Below, piece by piece: positions 1-11,919 of a stretch of DNA of 64,000 bases. Source of the DNA: Dipteris shenzhenensis (lineage: Eukaryota; Polypodiophyta; Polypodiopsida; Gleicheniales); the NCBI GenBank assembly GCA_047967505.1, contig CM106538.1, one strand, 5' to 3'. Each line of letters starts with the position of its first letter. The stretch's first letter is position 1. The notes below the pieces were generated by a model, which saw only the letters and a program-made list of their open reading frames with translations, did not search any database and had not been told where the DNA came from. The translations under genes were made by a program, and so were the position numbers.

Positions 1-1972
1 AGCAATGCCTGCTCAACCAATGGCAATAGGAGCCCAGCTCAACTATCCATAAACATCAGTGCGGCATCCACCAATGCAAATCCATAATGCATCGAAATGG
101 CATTTACTGCATCACCAATGCATCACCTCAAGCGCACAATCCTTTGGCAACAAAATCAAGCATTCACCACTTGCCAAATGTGCCAAAGTGACTTGCCAAA
201 ATGCCAATAATGCCCTTGGACTGAAGTGAGATCCCAATCACTTTCTGTAATTTACTGTGAGTTCCCAATTCACTGTTGTGCAAGAGAAATTCCTACAACA
301 ATACCTCACAGCCACTTTGGGCAAGATAACACGCTGTCCTTGTTTTTGAACAGCGATATCTTTTCACTGAAAGACCGGATGCCAAAGCTGTAAACAGCAA
401 GGTTGTAGCTGGTAGAAAGATCTACAACTTGTCAGTTGACCTCAAGAGCCAAATCCTTGTGGATTCTCAGATATTCTCACCTGAAAAACAGCTTCCTGCA
501 CATTGGTTACAAATAGACAGTAGACTGCAACTTTTTGTGGTTTTGCAGAGGCTGTAACTCCTGCAACTTATACCGGATCAACTTGCTTCCAAAAGCAAAG
601 TTGTAGTATGTTCTGTGAACTACAACTTTCCAGTTCGGCACAAAGTGCAATTCCGCACCAGGAAAGAGATATTCAGTCCTGAAAATGACTGTTTTGTCAT
701 AAAAACAGCAACAGCAGCTTCCTTGTATGTTTGCTGCCCTTTACAACACTCATTTGCTCCGGCAAAACAGCCCAAAAATGGTCAAAATACATCCAGCAGA
801 TCACCCCGTATGTCAACTACAACACCAGCAATGGCAAGTACAATGCCCAGCCAAATCAGCCCCGAGAATGCTCACAGACCAGCGATAAAATAGCCCAAAA
901 GCACTGGACTAATGAGCGCACACAGCTCAGCAGTAGGCTGCAACCAATTGCTTAGTGCACGAGCACAAAAATGCCAAAACTCCACTGTGCAAATCCCGTA
1001 AAAAACACGTAAAATGTCCTGCAAACGCCTCAAGATCAGCGTGTCCTCAGCTCCAAGAGCACAAATGCAATCACTGGCAATCCCCCAGGCATCCAACTGC
1101 ATCAAACATGCAATCCAGAGGCTCCCCAACAGCTCCCAGATGAGCTAGAGACAATGGCAAAGAACTATGCCAAGACTGGAACCTGCAAGTGCCAAGAATG
1201 GCTATGGCACCAAAATAAGACCCAAATCTGCCAGGAGGAAACCTCGATGTGAGGTTATAGGTAGCACAATTGCAAATTTTTAGGAAGCCTGGCATCGACG
1301 GAATCGCAATCAGAGGACTGTGCGAACTCCACCACAAGTTGCATATGCAGCTCTCTAGCACTCCTTCACGGTCTCCTACGCCAAAGAAGTTGCTCACCAA
1401 CCGACTCCTGGCTCACAGAATAGCAGCAGCAATTGCTCTTGACGCCTATCTACTAGCTGCCCATGACACCTAAATAGCTGCCATTAAGCTCCTTATGACC
1501 TTAGCAGCTCCAATGAGCTCCAAGGTGCCCTCGGCTACACGGGTGATAGCAAATGACCAGCTCCATCAACCTCACATCAAAGCAATGGACTCTACAGCCC
1601 CGCCTTCAAGCAATTCGCCTCCTTCAACGAAGAAGCACACAGCATGGGCTTCGATGCTTCCAGCATTCACACAACAAAGAACCCGACTGCTCACAACGGA
1701 TGTACCAAAAGTCCCAGCCGCTCCATAGTTGCCGTGATTCTTCCGACTCGGCTAGCAGCGTCAAGTGCCTTCATAGACCCGGCCAGCAAGCCTCTCTCCA
1801 TCGACCAAGGCAAGGCCAACAAGACGCTTCGTCCAACCGATCGGACTACATCAGCTAACGTCTACGGACCTCCAAGCGCCAGTAGTCGAGATAACAGTAC
1901 CGCCTCCTTCCTTATCCACCACGGCTACAACAACTGTAGCAATCGGTCGCTCCACAAGCTCAATGGCCAGCA
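1..1972 (-). mobile_element. Non-coding leader of a minus-strand LTR retrotransposon
   Basis: This stretch lies downstream, in the minus-strand sense, of a tRNA-Met type primer site at 1973-1984, so it should be the internal region of an LTR element whose 5' LTR is on the right. I see no gag, protease or reverse-transcriptase motif in any frame. Open frames here are short and composition-driven, with many CAA/GCA-type words on the plus strand. It may be a very long leader, as in the copia at 58.7 kb whose leader is over 1.1 kb, or a non-autonomous derivative. The left end is outside the window. Confidence 0.35.
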
Positions 1973-1984
1973 GCTCTGATACCA
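1973..1984 (-). other. Primer binding site, tRNA-Met type
   Basis: The minus strand reads TGGTATCAGAGC, the usual plant retrotransposon primer site complementary to the 3' end of initiator tRNA-Met. It sits two bases after an LTR end in CA at 1987. Confidence 0.65.
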
Positions 1985-1986
1985 AT

Positions 1987-2262
1987 TGAGGGGGAAGAGC
2001 AGAGCACTCAGGAAGGGATAAGGAGACACCAAAAGTGGTGGAGCAAAAGCTACTCTAGCTTATTCCTCTATCATATATATATGAGTATACATGGGTACTA
2101 TACAAGTGGGTGGGCACACTGCCCTTTACCCCAACAAAATGAGCACATGAGGGCGTGAGCAAGCCACTAGGCTATACGTGAACATGCATAACAGGCCTGG
2201 CGGGAACCTCAGAAGGGTGTGCAGGAGGCTAGAAACGCCAGAGCTTCTCCTCTCTCTCACCA
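1987..2262 (-). repeat. 5' LTR of minus-strand LTR retrotransposon
   Basis: The segment ends in CA next to the primer site and has a TATA-like run (TATATATAT, about 2073-2082) in the position expected for an LTR promoter. Its outer edge merges into a CA/TG microsatellite, so the start is uncertain by about 20 bp. No partner LTR is in the window. Confidence 0.5.
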
Positions 2263-2290
2263 CACACCACACACACACACACTTTTTTTT
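2263..2290. repeat. (CA)n followed by T8: LINE 3' tail
   Basis: Read on the minus strand this is an A8 run followed by (GT)n. It is the same tail arrangement found at the ends of other LINE fragments in this window, at 9297, 11879, 12733 and 35294. Confidence 0.6.
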
Positions 2291-4030
2291 TAGTGAAATC
2301 ATATATTTCTCTGTGGGAAACCTCAGAAGAGGTGAAAACCCACCATGAAGTACAAAATTAAAAAGATTACAAGAAGGCCCCTGGGAAAAGCCAGGAGGTT
2401 AACTGAAAACTAGAAAAGTTGAAAAGTCGGTAGTTTATTTGCCCAAAAAAACTCCAAAAAACAAGAGGAAAATATGAATTTACATGCCTCCAAGAGGCGT
2501 CATAAAGACAATATCCTCCAAAGTGATCCCCTATTGTACTAAAAAAGCATTGAGTGAAGTAGTAGTGCCATCAATAAAATGAAATTTATTTTGACCTTTG
2601 TGATTCTTTTTGACAAAGCAAGAAGACAGAACCATTGAATCACTAGGTCAAAAACCTATTGCAACATAGGATGCATATCCTCAATTGTAAAAGTACTTTT
2701 TGGGGGAGGAGAAGCATCCTGAGTATTTTGCACTCTCAAATCCATTGGCTTTTCCACTGTATCATTATCAACTATATTGGAAGGAGAGAGATCCAACTGT
2801 GTGTCTTGTTGTTTCAAATCCACCTTCAAATCCTCATAACCATCAAGAACTATATCCGAGGGAGATATATCCACATGTAACTGCAATTCAGGCTCCCAAA
2901 TATCAGAGATAATAACAATGGAAGAAGTGGAAGCTGGAGGAAGAAGGATCATCAATAGGAGCCAAGTGAGACTTCTGCAACTGAGAGTCTGCCATAAGGG
3001 TATCCTGGCAAGAAAGAATCTGGAAAGGATTTGACAGTGTAACTGAAGCTTTCCCTTGAGTGTTCACCCATCTCCATTCTTTTTTAAGCTTGGGCTATTC
3101 CAACTTTTCACACTGGAGAGGAATGGAAACCTAAGGGAGGGGCAAAACACCTTTTACATAATTCGAATGACTTGCGGATGTAGGGCAATATCGAGAAAAA
3201 TGACCAACCTGCTTGCATTTGTAACACGCATTTGGGAGGAAGCAAATTTTAACAAAATGCAAAAATGATGGGTCATACCAAAATCAAGATCTAATCATAA
3301 ACGTATGGCCTGATCCATATTCCACAAGACAGACTCGGATGTCCCTGCTCAAAATCAAAAAATCTTGCTTGGGCAGATGCAGGACTCTGCCCAAAAGAGC
3401 TGCAATAGAGGAGATATGCGGGAGCAAAGGTATGGGCAAGGATTTGAGAGTGACCCATACAGGATAGAAACGCATGAGGTTCTTGGCTGGGTCAAAAAGA
3501 GGATCCCAAGGCATAGCGTATGCAAAGAAACCTGCACCATGAACCCCTGCCTTATTGACCAAATGATATACTGTTTCCACATCAATACATCTCGCATAAT
3601 AAAAACCTTTTCCAAGAAAAACAAATGACAAGATTTTCTCCACCCCAACAACTATCGACCAGGCACGTAGGGAAGCCGAATTCATTACTCTACCCATGAA
3701 ATAGAGACAAACTCCGAGTTGTGCGTGATAGATACTATCAATAAAGAGTCCGAAGGGAGAGCCCTACACATTTGCGAAAGCGAATCTTGAGCTTCCAAAA
3801 TAGAATCTTCACATAAACAATTTAGAAGATCCCCTTGCAGCGATGACGATGGAAAAAGACAGAACTCTGATTTAAGCATTTTGTCAGGCTGAGGAGAATT
3901 GAGGGCATCAAGGGGCCATTTTTTCCTTGTAGAGGGTGAGAGAAGGCAACGGTGGACTAAAAGGTAAAAGGAGCACCAACAAAAGGAACAAAAGTCCAAG
4001 AATGGCAGCTGAAGACTAGAACATCTGACG
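2291..4030 (-). mobile_element. LINE ORF1 fragment (DUF4283-like plus zinc knuckle)
   Basis: A decayed minus-strand LINE piece. The longest open part (3284-3697) carries the PVWV...LP...IG pattern typical of the DUF4283 domain in plant LINE ORF1 proteins, which bind the element RNA. Directly downstream, at 3185-3226, a CX2CX4HX4C zinc knuckle is readable in another phase. The tail (2656-2955) is acidic and serine-rich. Stops and phase changes make this a pseudogene. No endonuclease or reverse transcriptase belonging to this copy is visible, and it ends on the left in an A-run plus microsatellite. It abuts another LINE on the right, so the two may be nested. Confidence 0.6.
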
Positions 4031-5100
4031 TATCTACAAATGTAAATGAAACAACTGACGTAACAGTATTGTTTGCTCATGCAAGAACAAAGGACGAAAG
4101 TGATGTTCTTGACGAAAGTGACTGAGTTCAGTGAGGTCTTGGCAAGTCAATTTAGCCTGAGTAACAGTTTCCCTCATAGTCTTCATGTAAGACTTGCCAT
4201 AACCTCTAATTACAACTTGCATTTTGGAAACAAAAAAATCCCATGCATTATCAATATCAAAGTGGCTCTGAGAAGACAGAGATTGATAAGAATTAGTAAC
4301 CATTGCCTTGAAAGTAATATGCTACGAATAGCTATTGTTCAGAATCAGATGTCACCTTTGAGGTAGTCTATCATCTGGGATATCATGAAAAGATAGCCTC
4401 AACCATAACAATGCATGATCTGAATGCACAAAGGCATAGTCAACCCACATTGTGCATGTAAAATCATGATTTTGTTACGGGGCTACGCTATATCAACGAT
4501 CCAAACGTGCCTGGTAAGAAGAAAGGACATTATGTTGAAAAGTGTATCCAGGTGACAAAGGCTGCAATTCCTTCCAAAGATCAACCAAATCAAGATGAAT
4601 CGGTAATTGAGACCATGCATGCCTTTCAGAGGTTAACATATGAGTATTTCCTTATGTATTATCACCCTATTACGGAGCATTATTAAAATCCCCACATATA
4701 AAGGCATGATATCTCCATGGATATCGGTGCATGGCATCCCAAATTGCACTTCTATCCCGAGAAGACTGAGGTGTATATACACAAGCAAATTCAAACACCT
4801 CGCCTTGAATGATGCATTGAAGAATAATCCATCTCCCTTAATTGTCATTTAAAGCAATGGCTGGTTGAAGCTCATGCTTAATCAGAATGACACCACCTGA
4901 GAAAGAGTGCTCCCCAGCATAAAAGATATCATAGCCGCAGTAATGATCTGTCTTTCCTACGTAGACATGTTGATTGTGTTCTTGTAATTTCACTATATCA
5001 GGCTAAAATCGATTAATATACAACTACACACATTTCAATTTCCTACTGTCGTACATCCCCTGAACATTTAAGGTAAGACATTTGATATGAGCAAACATAA
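4031..5100 (-). mobile_element. LINE endonuclease and linker remnant
   Basis: Minus-strand reading near 5090-4870 gives the start of an exonuclease-endonuclease-phosphatase domain (LTLNVQGM, then PDIVKLQEHNQH, then GYDIFYAG). It closely parallels the better preserved copy at 10969-11187. The linker between endonuclease and reverse transcriptase continues to about 4034 (AWDFFVSKM). Several stops interrupt it and the reverse transcriptase is absent. It follows the ORF1 at 5504-6573 and is probably the same copy. Confidence 0.6.
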
Positions 5101-5503
5101 TTATAAGTATTTATAGAAAAAAACAGTTATGTACAGCAGCAACCTTCAAGATGTCAACCATGCATTTCTACCTCAAGGTCAAGACCTCTTCCCTGAGAAG
5201 AAACATCCGCCTGAGAATTGGATTGCAATGCAACAACCTCTTCTTCAGGGAAGAGAGTTCTGCTAGCTGTCACTGCAACCCATGTGATTCCAATTCCTAA
5301 GTTGACCTCTAGAGAATTTTCACTAAAAGATACACCATTCTAAGTGCGAGGGGTTGGAGGTCATCGAACAGAAATAACTTTTCTTGGACTTTACCATCCA
5401 TCAATTAGAGTTTTTGATCTTTTTGCTGAAAGTTGAATAGCAAGAAGTGAAGGGGAAGAAGCATTCCCATTTGAAGCAACTAGACCTTTGCCTTTATCCT
5501 GAT

Positions 5504-6573
5504 TCACAAAAAGCTATCTATTACCTTTATTTTATTCCCAATAGAGACAGGAGCATGCTTATTGGACAACTGAGCAAGCAAAGTAGTAAGAGGCATTTTA
5601 TGTTGACTCATTAAACACTGCGAAGCCATATGCCCAAATTTTTTACATTCAAAACAAGCCCCTGCAAATAATCCCCATTTCAATTTATAAAATGCACTTC
5701 CTATGTCAACATTGTTCACCATGACTGAATAAGACTCCGGTGTGAGATTATCAATATTCCAAAGAATGCAAAACCACGGTGGACAAACTACTGTGCCTAA
5801 AGTTGCTGCAATTTTAGGCAAGAGTGAAGCCATACATTACAGGAAGTCTACAACTTTAACCCAGACCGGACATCGAGGTCGAATCAAAGCTTGATAATCC
5901 CTTGTTGAGGACCATGGCAAAACGTGCATCATTTGCTACCCACAAAGGACGACGGTGTGAGATTATCAATATCCCAAAGAATACAAAACCACGGTGGACA
6001 AACTACTGTGCCTAAAGTTGCTGCAATTTTAGGCAAGAGTGAAGCCATACATTACAGGAAGTCTACAACTTTAACCCAGACCGGACATCGAGGTCGAATC
6101 AAAGCCTGATAATCCCTTGTTGGGGACCATGGCAAAACGTGCATCATTTGCTACCCACAAAAGAGTGACGAATGTTCCAAAAGCATTTACCTGTGAACCT
6201 CATCTACCATAATGACCTCAAAAAAGGCTCTAGCTGCATGGTGTACCTTACGAACAAACGAGCCAACCAGTGTTCGAGCTAACCAATTGCCTATCTCTAC
6301 AACAGCTAACATCTGACCTAGATAAAATAAAATGACTGTATTTTTTGCATATTCTCTAACTGGATCCACAATTTCATCCACTTCAACCATGAGACCAACC
6401 GATGGAATAGAGTCTTTCCACTCTTTTCTTGTGTCTGCAAATCCTTCGTGCATGACATCATAGACCAGTTGTGCTTCAACAGCATCATGCACGGGGTCAT
6501 GCAGGCACAACATATGTGTAGAGAGAGAGGTATTCAATGTGAGCCAAGCATTCTGAAATTTTTTAGTGTACAA
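5504..6573 (-). mobile_element. LINE ORF1 remnant with zinc knuckle
   Basis: The right half (6187-6573) is open for 128 codons and includes the VEIGNWLA motif of the DUF4283 type. The left half (5504-5833) contains a complete CX2CX4HX4C zinc knuckle at 5615-5656. Between them a segment of about 215 bp is duplicated in tandem (5739-6167), which breaks the frame. The downstream endonuclease at 4031-5100 fits the order ORF1, endonuclease. A related copy without an intact knuckle is at 11730-11978. Confidence 0.65.
5739..6167. repeat. Tandem duplication, 2 x about 215 bp
   Basis: Copy 1 begins at 5739 and copy 2 at 5954, both with GGTGTGAGATTATCAATA. Only a handful of base differences are visible. 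The unit includes LINE ORF1 sequence. Confidence 0.9.
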
Positions 6574-7386
6574 TAGAGTAAATTATTTTCGTTTCCAACT
6601 AAATTACAGGGAGTCCCTTGCATTGCAAATTTCTACAAAATGAACAATGCATCAACCCAAAGAGTCAAGCATGAAAGTCTTTATTATATGTTTTGGCATT
6701 GTGCATCCTTACAATAAATACCTGTAAACTAGCACTCTATGCTATATGTCCATAATCTTGTGCAAGAATCCCTCCGTTTCCCCCTCAAACAAATTCCCTA
6801 TGAAGGAAAGACGAAGGAACAAAACGAAAGCACCCAAGAGGAATAGGGCAATGTTGGCGGAGGGTCGCATGCGCGGGAAAAAGATAACTAGGATGAATTG
6901 CTTTTTTGAACACAATACCTCTGTGAGGCCAAATTCAAGATCCTTGAATACACAATGATTTCAATACCCAATGCAAGAATTTGAAAGTGCCTTTAGCATT
7001 ATTCTTACTAATTTTCAGCAGAGCTATGGAAGCTCTGATCACAACAGTCTAGTTCAGATTCACCACTATCAATTATCAGATGATCTGTGCTGCCTTAGGT
7101 GCTGCTCGAAAGGCAGCACCGGATCATAGAGAGAGATTTTAACAGTGACCCGTTTATGTCGTAAATTTTAAGCGCAATGGCATCTTAAGGTGCGTATTTG
7201 GCAGCTATAACCACCCACAATCACCATGCTGCCCTTCTTGTGTGGGAGGGATGTTCTCGATCCTTCTTTGTTTATACAAAGCGATTGTTTTCCAGAACCA
7301 GTCAACAGTAAGTATACCCAGGTATATGCTGCACATCCATGTATCTGCACTAAGTAATTTCACATGGGTACCGTCAACATCATAGA
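6574..7386 (-). other. NHD1 3' flank, probable 3' UTR
   Basis: No gene is recognisable between the NHD1 stop codon and the LINE. On the minus strand an AATAAA signal is present (complement of TTTATT at 6680-6685), about 700 nt after the stop. It could be the polyadenylation signal of the antiporter gene. This is a guess from position only. Confidence 0.3.
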
Positions 7387-7479
7387 CTATGTGCCAGGTC
7401 CTAAGGAAAGATGAATCTGGGAAGCTGCCACATAGGCCACTATTCCTGCCGCATAACCTGCAAATGCAAATCCACTGAC
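7387..7479 (-). CDS. NHD1: NHD1-like Na+/H+ antiporter, last exon
   Basis: The terminal exon encodes 30 residues and a TAG stop at 7387-7389. It begins VSGFAFAGYAAG, the conserved last membrane segment of plant NhaD-type antiporters, and ends in a short tail (SLGPGT). The acceptor is a TGCAG just upstream, at 7480-7484. It joins in phase 0 to the exon at 7579-7873 across a 99-bp intron. NHD1 proteins exchange Na+ for H+ at the chloroplast envelope and keep stromal sodium low. That function is from family knowledge; the sequence shows the homology. Confidence 0.93.
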   Translation of the reverse strand, partial: VSGFAFAGYAAGIVAYVAASQIHLSLGPGT

Positions 7480-7578
7480 CTGCACATAACACAATTTGAG
7501 AAGCAATGAAGAAATTGATTAGCATCCATCATGTACAAATAATGCTTGAAAATACTGAAAATGACATTCAACACTCAC

Positions 7579-7873
7579 CTTCTTGAGGTACCAAAAAAAA
7601 TCAGCTTTCTCCATGCCCATGAAAGCAACCCCAGCTGCAGATCCAACTATCAGAATGGACCCTCCTGTGCCAGCACAGAAGGCTATGAGTTGCCAAAGTT
7701 TACTATCCATGGGAAATGTTGATAAATCATACATCCCCATAGATGCTGCCACGAGCGGTACATTGTCTATCACAGCCGAGGCAAGGCCGATGGTGCTTGC
7801 AATAAGTTCCACACTAGGGATATTGGCATTCAGATATTCTGCTAGTTCTTGAAGCACTCCAGCAGCCTGCAAA
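7579..7873 (-). CDS. NHD1: NHD1-like antiporter exon with second DN motif
   Basis: This 295-bp exon completes a serine codon split by the intron (AG|T) and continues LQAAGVLQELAEYL. It carries IDNVPLVAASMGMY, one of the two Asp-Asn membrane-helix motifs that mark the NhaD/ArsB ion-transporter superfamily, and GSAAGVAFMGMEKADFFWYLKK, typical of NHD1. The acceptor is GACAG (7874-7878) and the donor GTGAG (7574-7578). An alternative acceptor six bases inside (TTGCAG) would break the frame, so I chose the upstream one. The reading frame is intact and codon use shows no sign of decay. Confidence 0.94.
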
Positions 7874-7982
7874 CTGTCAGTAACAACCATACATTCTCAG
7901 TACAGTATGCATTCAAAGAGAAACTAAAAATGAAACACAAAAGCAATTCATTCTCCTCAGCTTCAACAGATCTTTCACCAAC

Positions 7983-8279
7983 CTTCCTACAGAAAGAAGA
8001 ATTCCTAGAAAAAACAAAACGCCTTGGGTATCGATGCGAGAAAGTGCTTGAGGTACTCTCAATTTTTGACGTTCAGAATCCCCATAATGGATTGCATCTG
8101 TCAATATCCACAAAACCCCAAGACCAAGCAACATTCCTAGGTAAGGTGGAAGACCAGTAAGCGCTTTGAAAACCGGCACAAATAATAGTGCCCCAATGCC
8201 TACAGCAAAGACAAGTCGTCCTCTGGGAGCCATTGGCTCTGAGGCCAACATGGGCTTTAACTCCTTCCCATTCATTTCA
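7983..8279 (-). CDS. NHD1: NHD1-like antiporter exon, membrane segments
   Basis: The exon begins with the third base of a split serine codon (AG|T), then EMNGKELKPML. It covers a loop and two hydrophobic helices (LVFAVGIGALLFVPVF and PPYLGMLLGLGVLWI), the IHYGDSERQKLRVPQALSRID loop strongly conserved in plant NHD1, and LFFLGILLSVG. The donor is GTTGGT at 7982 downward, weak but in phase. The acceptor is TGCAG at 8280-8284. It connects to its neighbours by introns of 109 and 124 bp. Confidence 0.94.
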
Positions 8280-8403
8280 CTGCATTGATCAAACCATTTT
8301 CAGAAAAGTCAGGAAAACTATATAGATAACGCTCCCCACGTGTTAAGAAACTTTGTTCTACGTTGAAATGGAAATTAATATCACAAGAACGAAAAACACC
8401 GAC

Positions 8404-8465
8404 CTGCTAAATGACATGAGAGCAAGTGGAACTGCCAATGAGATAGCTGACGGGATGAATAAGCC
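8404..8465 (-). CDS. NHD1: NHD1-like antiporter, 62-bp exon
   Basis: A short exon, too small to stand out as an open frame, found by splicing logic. It encodes GLFIPSAISLAVPLALMSFS plus two bases of the next codon, matching the helix that follows QTMK in plant NHD1. The acceptor is TGCAG (8466-8470) and the donor GTCGG (8399-8403). The upstream intron is 8,136 bp; the downstream one is 124 bp. Confidence 0.92.
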
Positions 8466-8985
8466 CTGCAATCCCCAAGTAGCAAGAGCACTCAAAAACG
8501 GTTCCATATCATGACACATCCTAACCCATCCCATCTAAACTTTATGAGAAGTTGGTTTTACTACGGAGCTGCACTCTAAAGCCAGCTACCATGTTGAGAT
8601 GACTTAACCTGGGTTAAATACCTATAATGTCAACAACCCATAATTGCACAGTTTTTCTAGTTCCAGTATTAGGTCCATTTTTCAATATGCAATCCACAAG
8701 ATGGTTCTTCTCATGCCTACTTCTGCAGAAAAGCAGAGATATAACAATGGAAGAGATGCTGTCCCAAGTGATCCATCCAAAGCTAAATCTCACCATGATA
8801 GTTCAGTGCCTTTTTTAGTTTTATGAGTTTTTCATGCATCATAATATTCATGTCCCTCGGGAAAGAAGAATCAAAGAATTATTGCTAGAACAAGCTACAA
8901 GAACATAAACAACACCTCAACTCAAAGATTGCCTCACATATGCTTATGTGGCAAGACAGAATTCTAAAAACAGAGACTGATCCAT
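8466..8985. other. Start of 8.1-kb NHD1 intron, nothing recognised
   Basis: AT-rich intron sequence without any motif I can assign. Open frames on both strands are short and overlap each other. Confidence 0.5.
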
Positions 8986-8989
8986 GTAG

Positions 8990-9296
8990 GTATTGTTTAT
9001 GCCCAACTCTCAGCTCTATGGAGAATCCACTGTGGATGTTTATCATTTCTTCCGTTCCTCCCTGCTTCGCTCTCTGCAGGATGCAAATTTTATGGCAGAT
9101 CTTCCTGCAGCCCAGCTAGAAGTGTTCTTTCACTGTTTTTAGTTTTCTTGTACTAGCTGTTCTTTACTAAAGCAGCTACAATATGTTTTCTTTTCAGGTT
9201 TTTTAAGCATATGAGTAGTAATTGTCTCACTTCAAGACAACTATGAATCATGAATGTGAATGCTTCTTAGTGCAAAATTTCTTTTACAACCAAAAA
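8990..9296 (+). mobile_element. LINE C-terminal end and 3' UTR
   Basis: Plus-strand reading from about 9002 to a TAG at 9140-9142 ends in PAAQLEVFFHCF. The same C-terminus appears on the minus strand at 12807-13190 (PPAQLEVFFHCF). About 150 bp of 3' UTR follows, then an A-rich end running into a TG microsatellite. This is a 5'-truncated LINE insertion, the usual outcome of target-primed reverse transcription. Confidence 0.7.
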
Positions 9297-9319
9297 TGTG
9301 TGTGTGTGTGTGTGTGAGT

Positions 9320-9360
<41 letters not shown>

Positions 9361-9376
9361 TGTGTGTGTGTGTGTG
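9297..9376. repeat. (TG)n(AG)n(TG)n microsatellite
   Basis: About 80 bp of TG, then AG, then TG dinucleotides, directly continuing the A-rich end of the plus-strand LINE. Confidence 0.95.
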
Positions 9377-9779
9377 CGCATTCGTGTGGTACTGTGTGTG
9401 AGTGAGAAAGAGAGAGGGTCGTGGAGGAGCTTGCTGCTCGTCTATTGTGCTGTTCAGCCCCCTCCTGGGGAGTGCTGGAGTCTGTGTGGGCGTGTAGATA
9501 AATCATGTTTTCTGTCTCGCTAAATTTCCCCTTTTTTTCTTTGCTGCAAATTCGCCTTTTTTATCCATATTTTGCCTTTCTTTGGGGGTTCTCTCGGCAC
9601 ATTGCCCCCTTTCAATCTTCTGTCCATTTTTTAATTCTACGGGTCTCACCCTTTCAAGGCTTTTCCTTTGCTGTTGTTTACTGTTTCTAGCCCTTCCCTG
9701 TAGGGTTTTCTCAGCAGGGAAATAAGTTTAACCAATCCTTTTTCCCAAGAAGATGGCATATGTTGAGATTCCTAAGCAT
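9377..9779. other. Unassigned intron sequence
   Basis: T-rich and pyrimidine-rich on the plus strand. No coding or repeat signature seen. Confidence 0.4.
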
Positions 9780-11877
9780 GATTAATCATATATTACAATG
9801 CAATTGAAATGGCATCCTAATAGGGCAAGAAGAACTCCACAGTAAGACCACCCCATCCTTGAGATTCCCATTTGCCACGAGTTGAGTGCCTCCTTCAATT
9901 CTTTTTCATCAAAGGGGCCTCAATTTGTATGGCTTGATGAGGAGTGAGGATAGGACTGACGTGTTGCAGTGGTTTCTGCCATGCCAACATCAGCCTTGAG
10001 AAGGGAAAAGGACAATCAAAATCCTGAGCAAAGTGAATAAACCAAGCCTGAGCAAGTTGAGCACGTGAAGAAGTCCAGCTACCATCCACAAGTTTCACCC
10101 AAATATTATCACTTTGTCTCTTTAAAAAAGGTCTTTCAGGAGCAGCCCTTGACAATAAAAGCCTTCTGCCTGGCCCTAGTTCCCATTTCTCTAGTTTTCT
10201 TCGATTATCGCCCTGCAAGAAAAATCTAGTCTGACATCAACAATCAGCCTCAGCACGAGACAAGCCTCAAATGGAGCTAAGTTCCACCAAGTCCTAAGAA
10301 GTGCTTTTAGCCATTGCTATATCCTCCCTAAGGGCATGAATATAATTCTTGCCATAGTCAAGTATGACATGCTGCACACAAGCAACATAAGTAGACCATG
10401 TGACAACGCCCAAAGAGCAGCAATGGCATCATGGACCATGGTTTTGAAAGTGTCATGCTGCAAATAACTATTGTTTAGCCTTTTGTCCAGTAGCCTGTCA
10501 TTTTGCAAATCACAGAGGAGAGCTTCAATCAGAGAGGAGCATGATCTGAATGCGTAAATGCATAATCAGCCCACATAGAGCAAGTGAAGACATTGAATTG
10601 TCGTGCATTAAATATTTAACACCGATCCAATCAAGTCCTGTAAGATGACTGCACATTATGCTGGAAAAGTGAAACTAGGAAGCAAGGGCCACGTTTTTTT
10701 CCTAAGGTCAGCTAGACCAAATTGAAGGAGAGGTTAAGCCCACTACACCTGCTCTGAAGCTAGAATATGCATATGTCCAAAAATATTATCTCCGGGATGC
10801 GGAGCATTATTGAAATCTCCACATTGAAAAAACATTTTGCCCCCATAGATATTGTAGCATAGCCTGTCAGATTAATGCTCTTCAATTTGAGGATTGCGGT
10901 GCATACACCGAAGAAAACTCATATATTTCTTCTTGAAGAAGATGTTGCACAACAATCCATCGACCTTCTCAATCATTATAAGCCACAACTAGTTGAAGAG
11001 CATGCTTCACAAGCACTGCCACACCAAAAAAAGCAGTGCCACCCGCGTAGAAAACATCATAGCCAGCGAAATTCCCTGACTGACCAGCATATCTATGCTG
11101 ATTATGCTCCTGCAAGGCTACTATATCAGGTTGCAATCTATTGCCAAAATATTTTCCATTACACAAACCCTGTACATTGTAAGTCAAACATTTTATGTGT
11201 CATCAAATTAATAGCTATGTACACTGGTAATCTCACAAGCCAATACATCAAGACTGCATGTCCACCTCAGGATCTGAGCGTTACCCTCATTTGAAACAAC
11301 AACCTGATGAGAGGGGAGCAAACAGGTAACTTTTTGTTCTGGGAAAAGAGTACAACTTGTTGCCATTGCAGCCCATGTGATGCCAATTCCTAAATTTTCT
11401 GCAGGGGTATGGCCATTGGAGGATGCACCATTCCATGTCTAAGGAGGTAGAGCTCTCCTAACCATAACAATATTCCTCAGAGTCTGCCAAGTTTCAGTAT
11501 AATTTTTTCCTTGGCTTTATTCCTCAGAGTCTGCCAAGAATCAGTATCATTTTTTTCCTTGACTTTAGGTTGAGCCTAAATCATTACCATTAGTAATAAC
11601 CTTAGCCTCCCCCTTATCCTATGCTGCACTTGTTGGTTTATTGCCTTCGATTTTAACCCCAAAAGCCCCAGCGGCATCCTTGTTTTTGTACAAGGCAAGG
11701 CATCACATCTGGAGGCATTTTATGCAAAATCAAGGGGCATTGTGAAGCCATGACCCAGATTTTCTACACCCAAAGCATGCACCTGCAAAAAGACCCCATT
11801 TCAACGTGTAAAAGGCACTCCCCATAGCAACATTATTAACTGTAATAGAATAAGATTCTGGAGTGGGAACATCTCTG

Positions 11878-11878
<1 letters not shown>
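9780..11878 (-). mobile_element. LINE: ORF1 end, endonuclease, linker; RT missing
   Basis: Minus-strand order from the right: the ORF1 C-terminal part, 11730-11850 (PESYSITVNN, GSAFYTLKWGLFAGACFGC, zinc knuckle degraded), then the endonuclease at 10969-11187 (TYNVQG, QPDIVALQEHNQH, GVAVLVKHAL), then linker at 10317-10508 and 9895-10218. The reverse transcriptase that should follow is absent, so the 3' half was lost by deletion rather than by normal 5' truncation. The ORF1 part is a sister of the one at 5504-5833. Confidence 0.65.
11473..11566. repeat. Tandem duplication, 2 x about 47 bp
   Basis: TTCCTCAGAGTCTGCCAAG begins at 11473 and again at 11520, each followed by CAGTAT and a T-run with TTTCCTTG. 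Confidence 0.8.
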
Positions 11879-11913
<35 letters not shown>

Positions 11914-11919
11914 TTTTTT
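11879..11919. repeat. (CA)n plus T7: minus-strand LINE tail
   Basis: On the minus strand this is an A7 run followed by (GT)n. It marks the 3' end of the LINE fragment immediately to the right. Confidence 0.7.

Noticed and set aside
1973-1984. tRNA-like sequence
   Set aside because: It is only a 12-bp primer site, as at 42275 and 58991. No cloverleaf or tRNA gene was found.
7874-7982. Possible frameshift between two NHD1 exons
   Set aside because: Using the acceptor at 7874-7875 instead of the TTGCAG six bases inside gives AG|T TTG CAG, in frame and matching the conserved serine-leucine. The gene is intact there.
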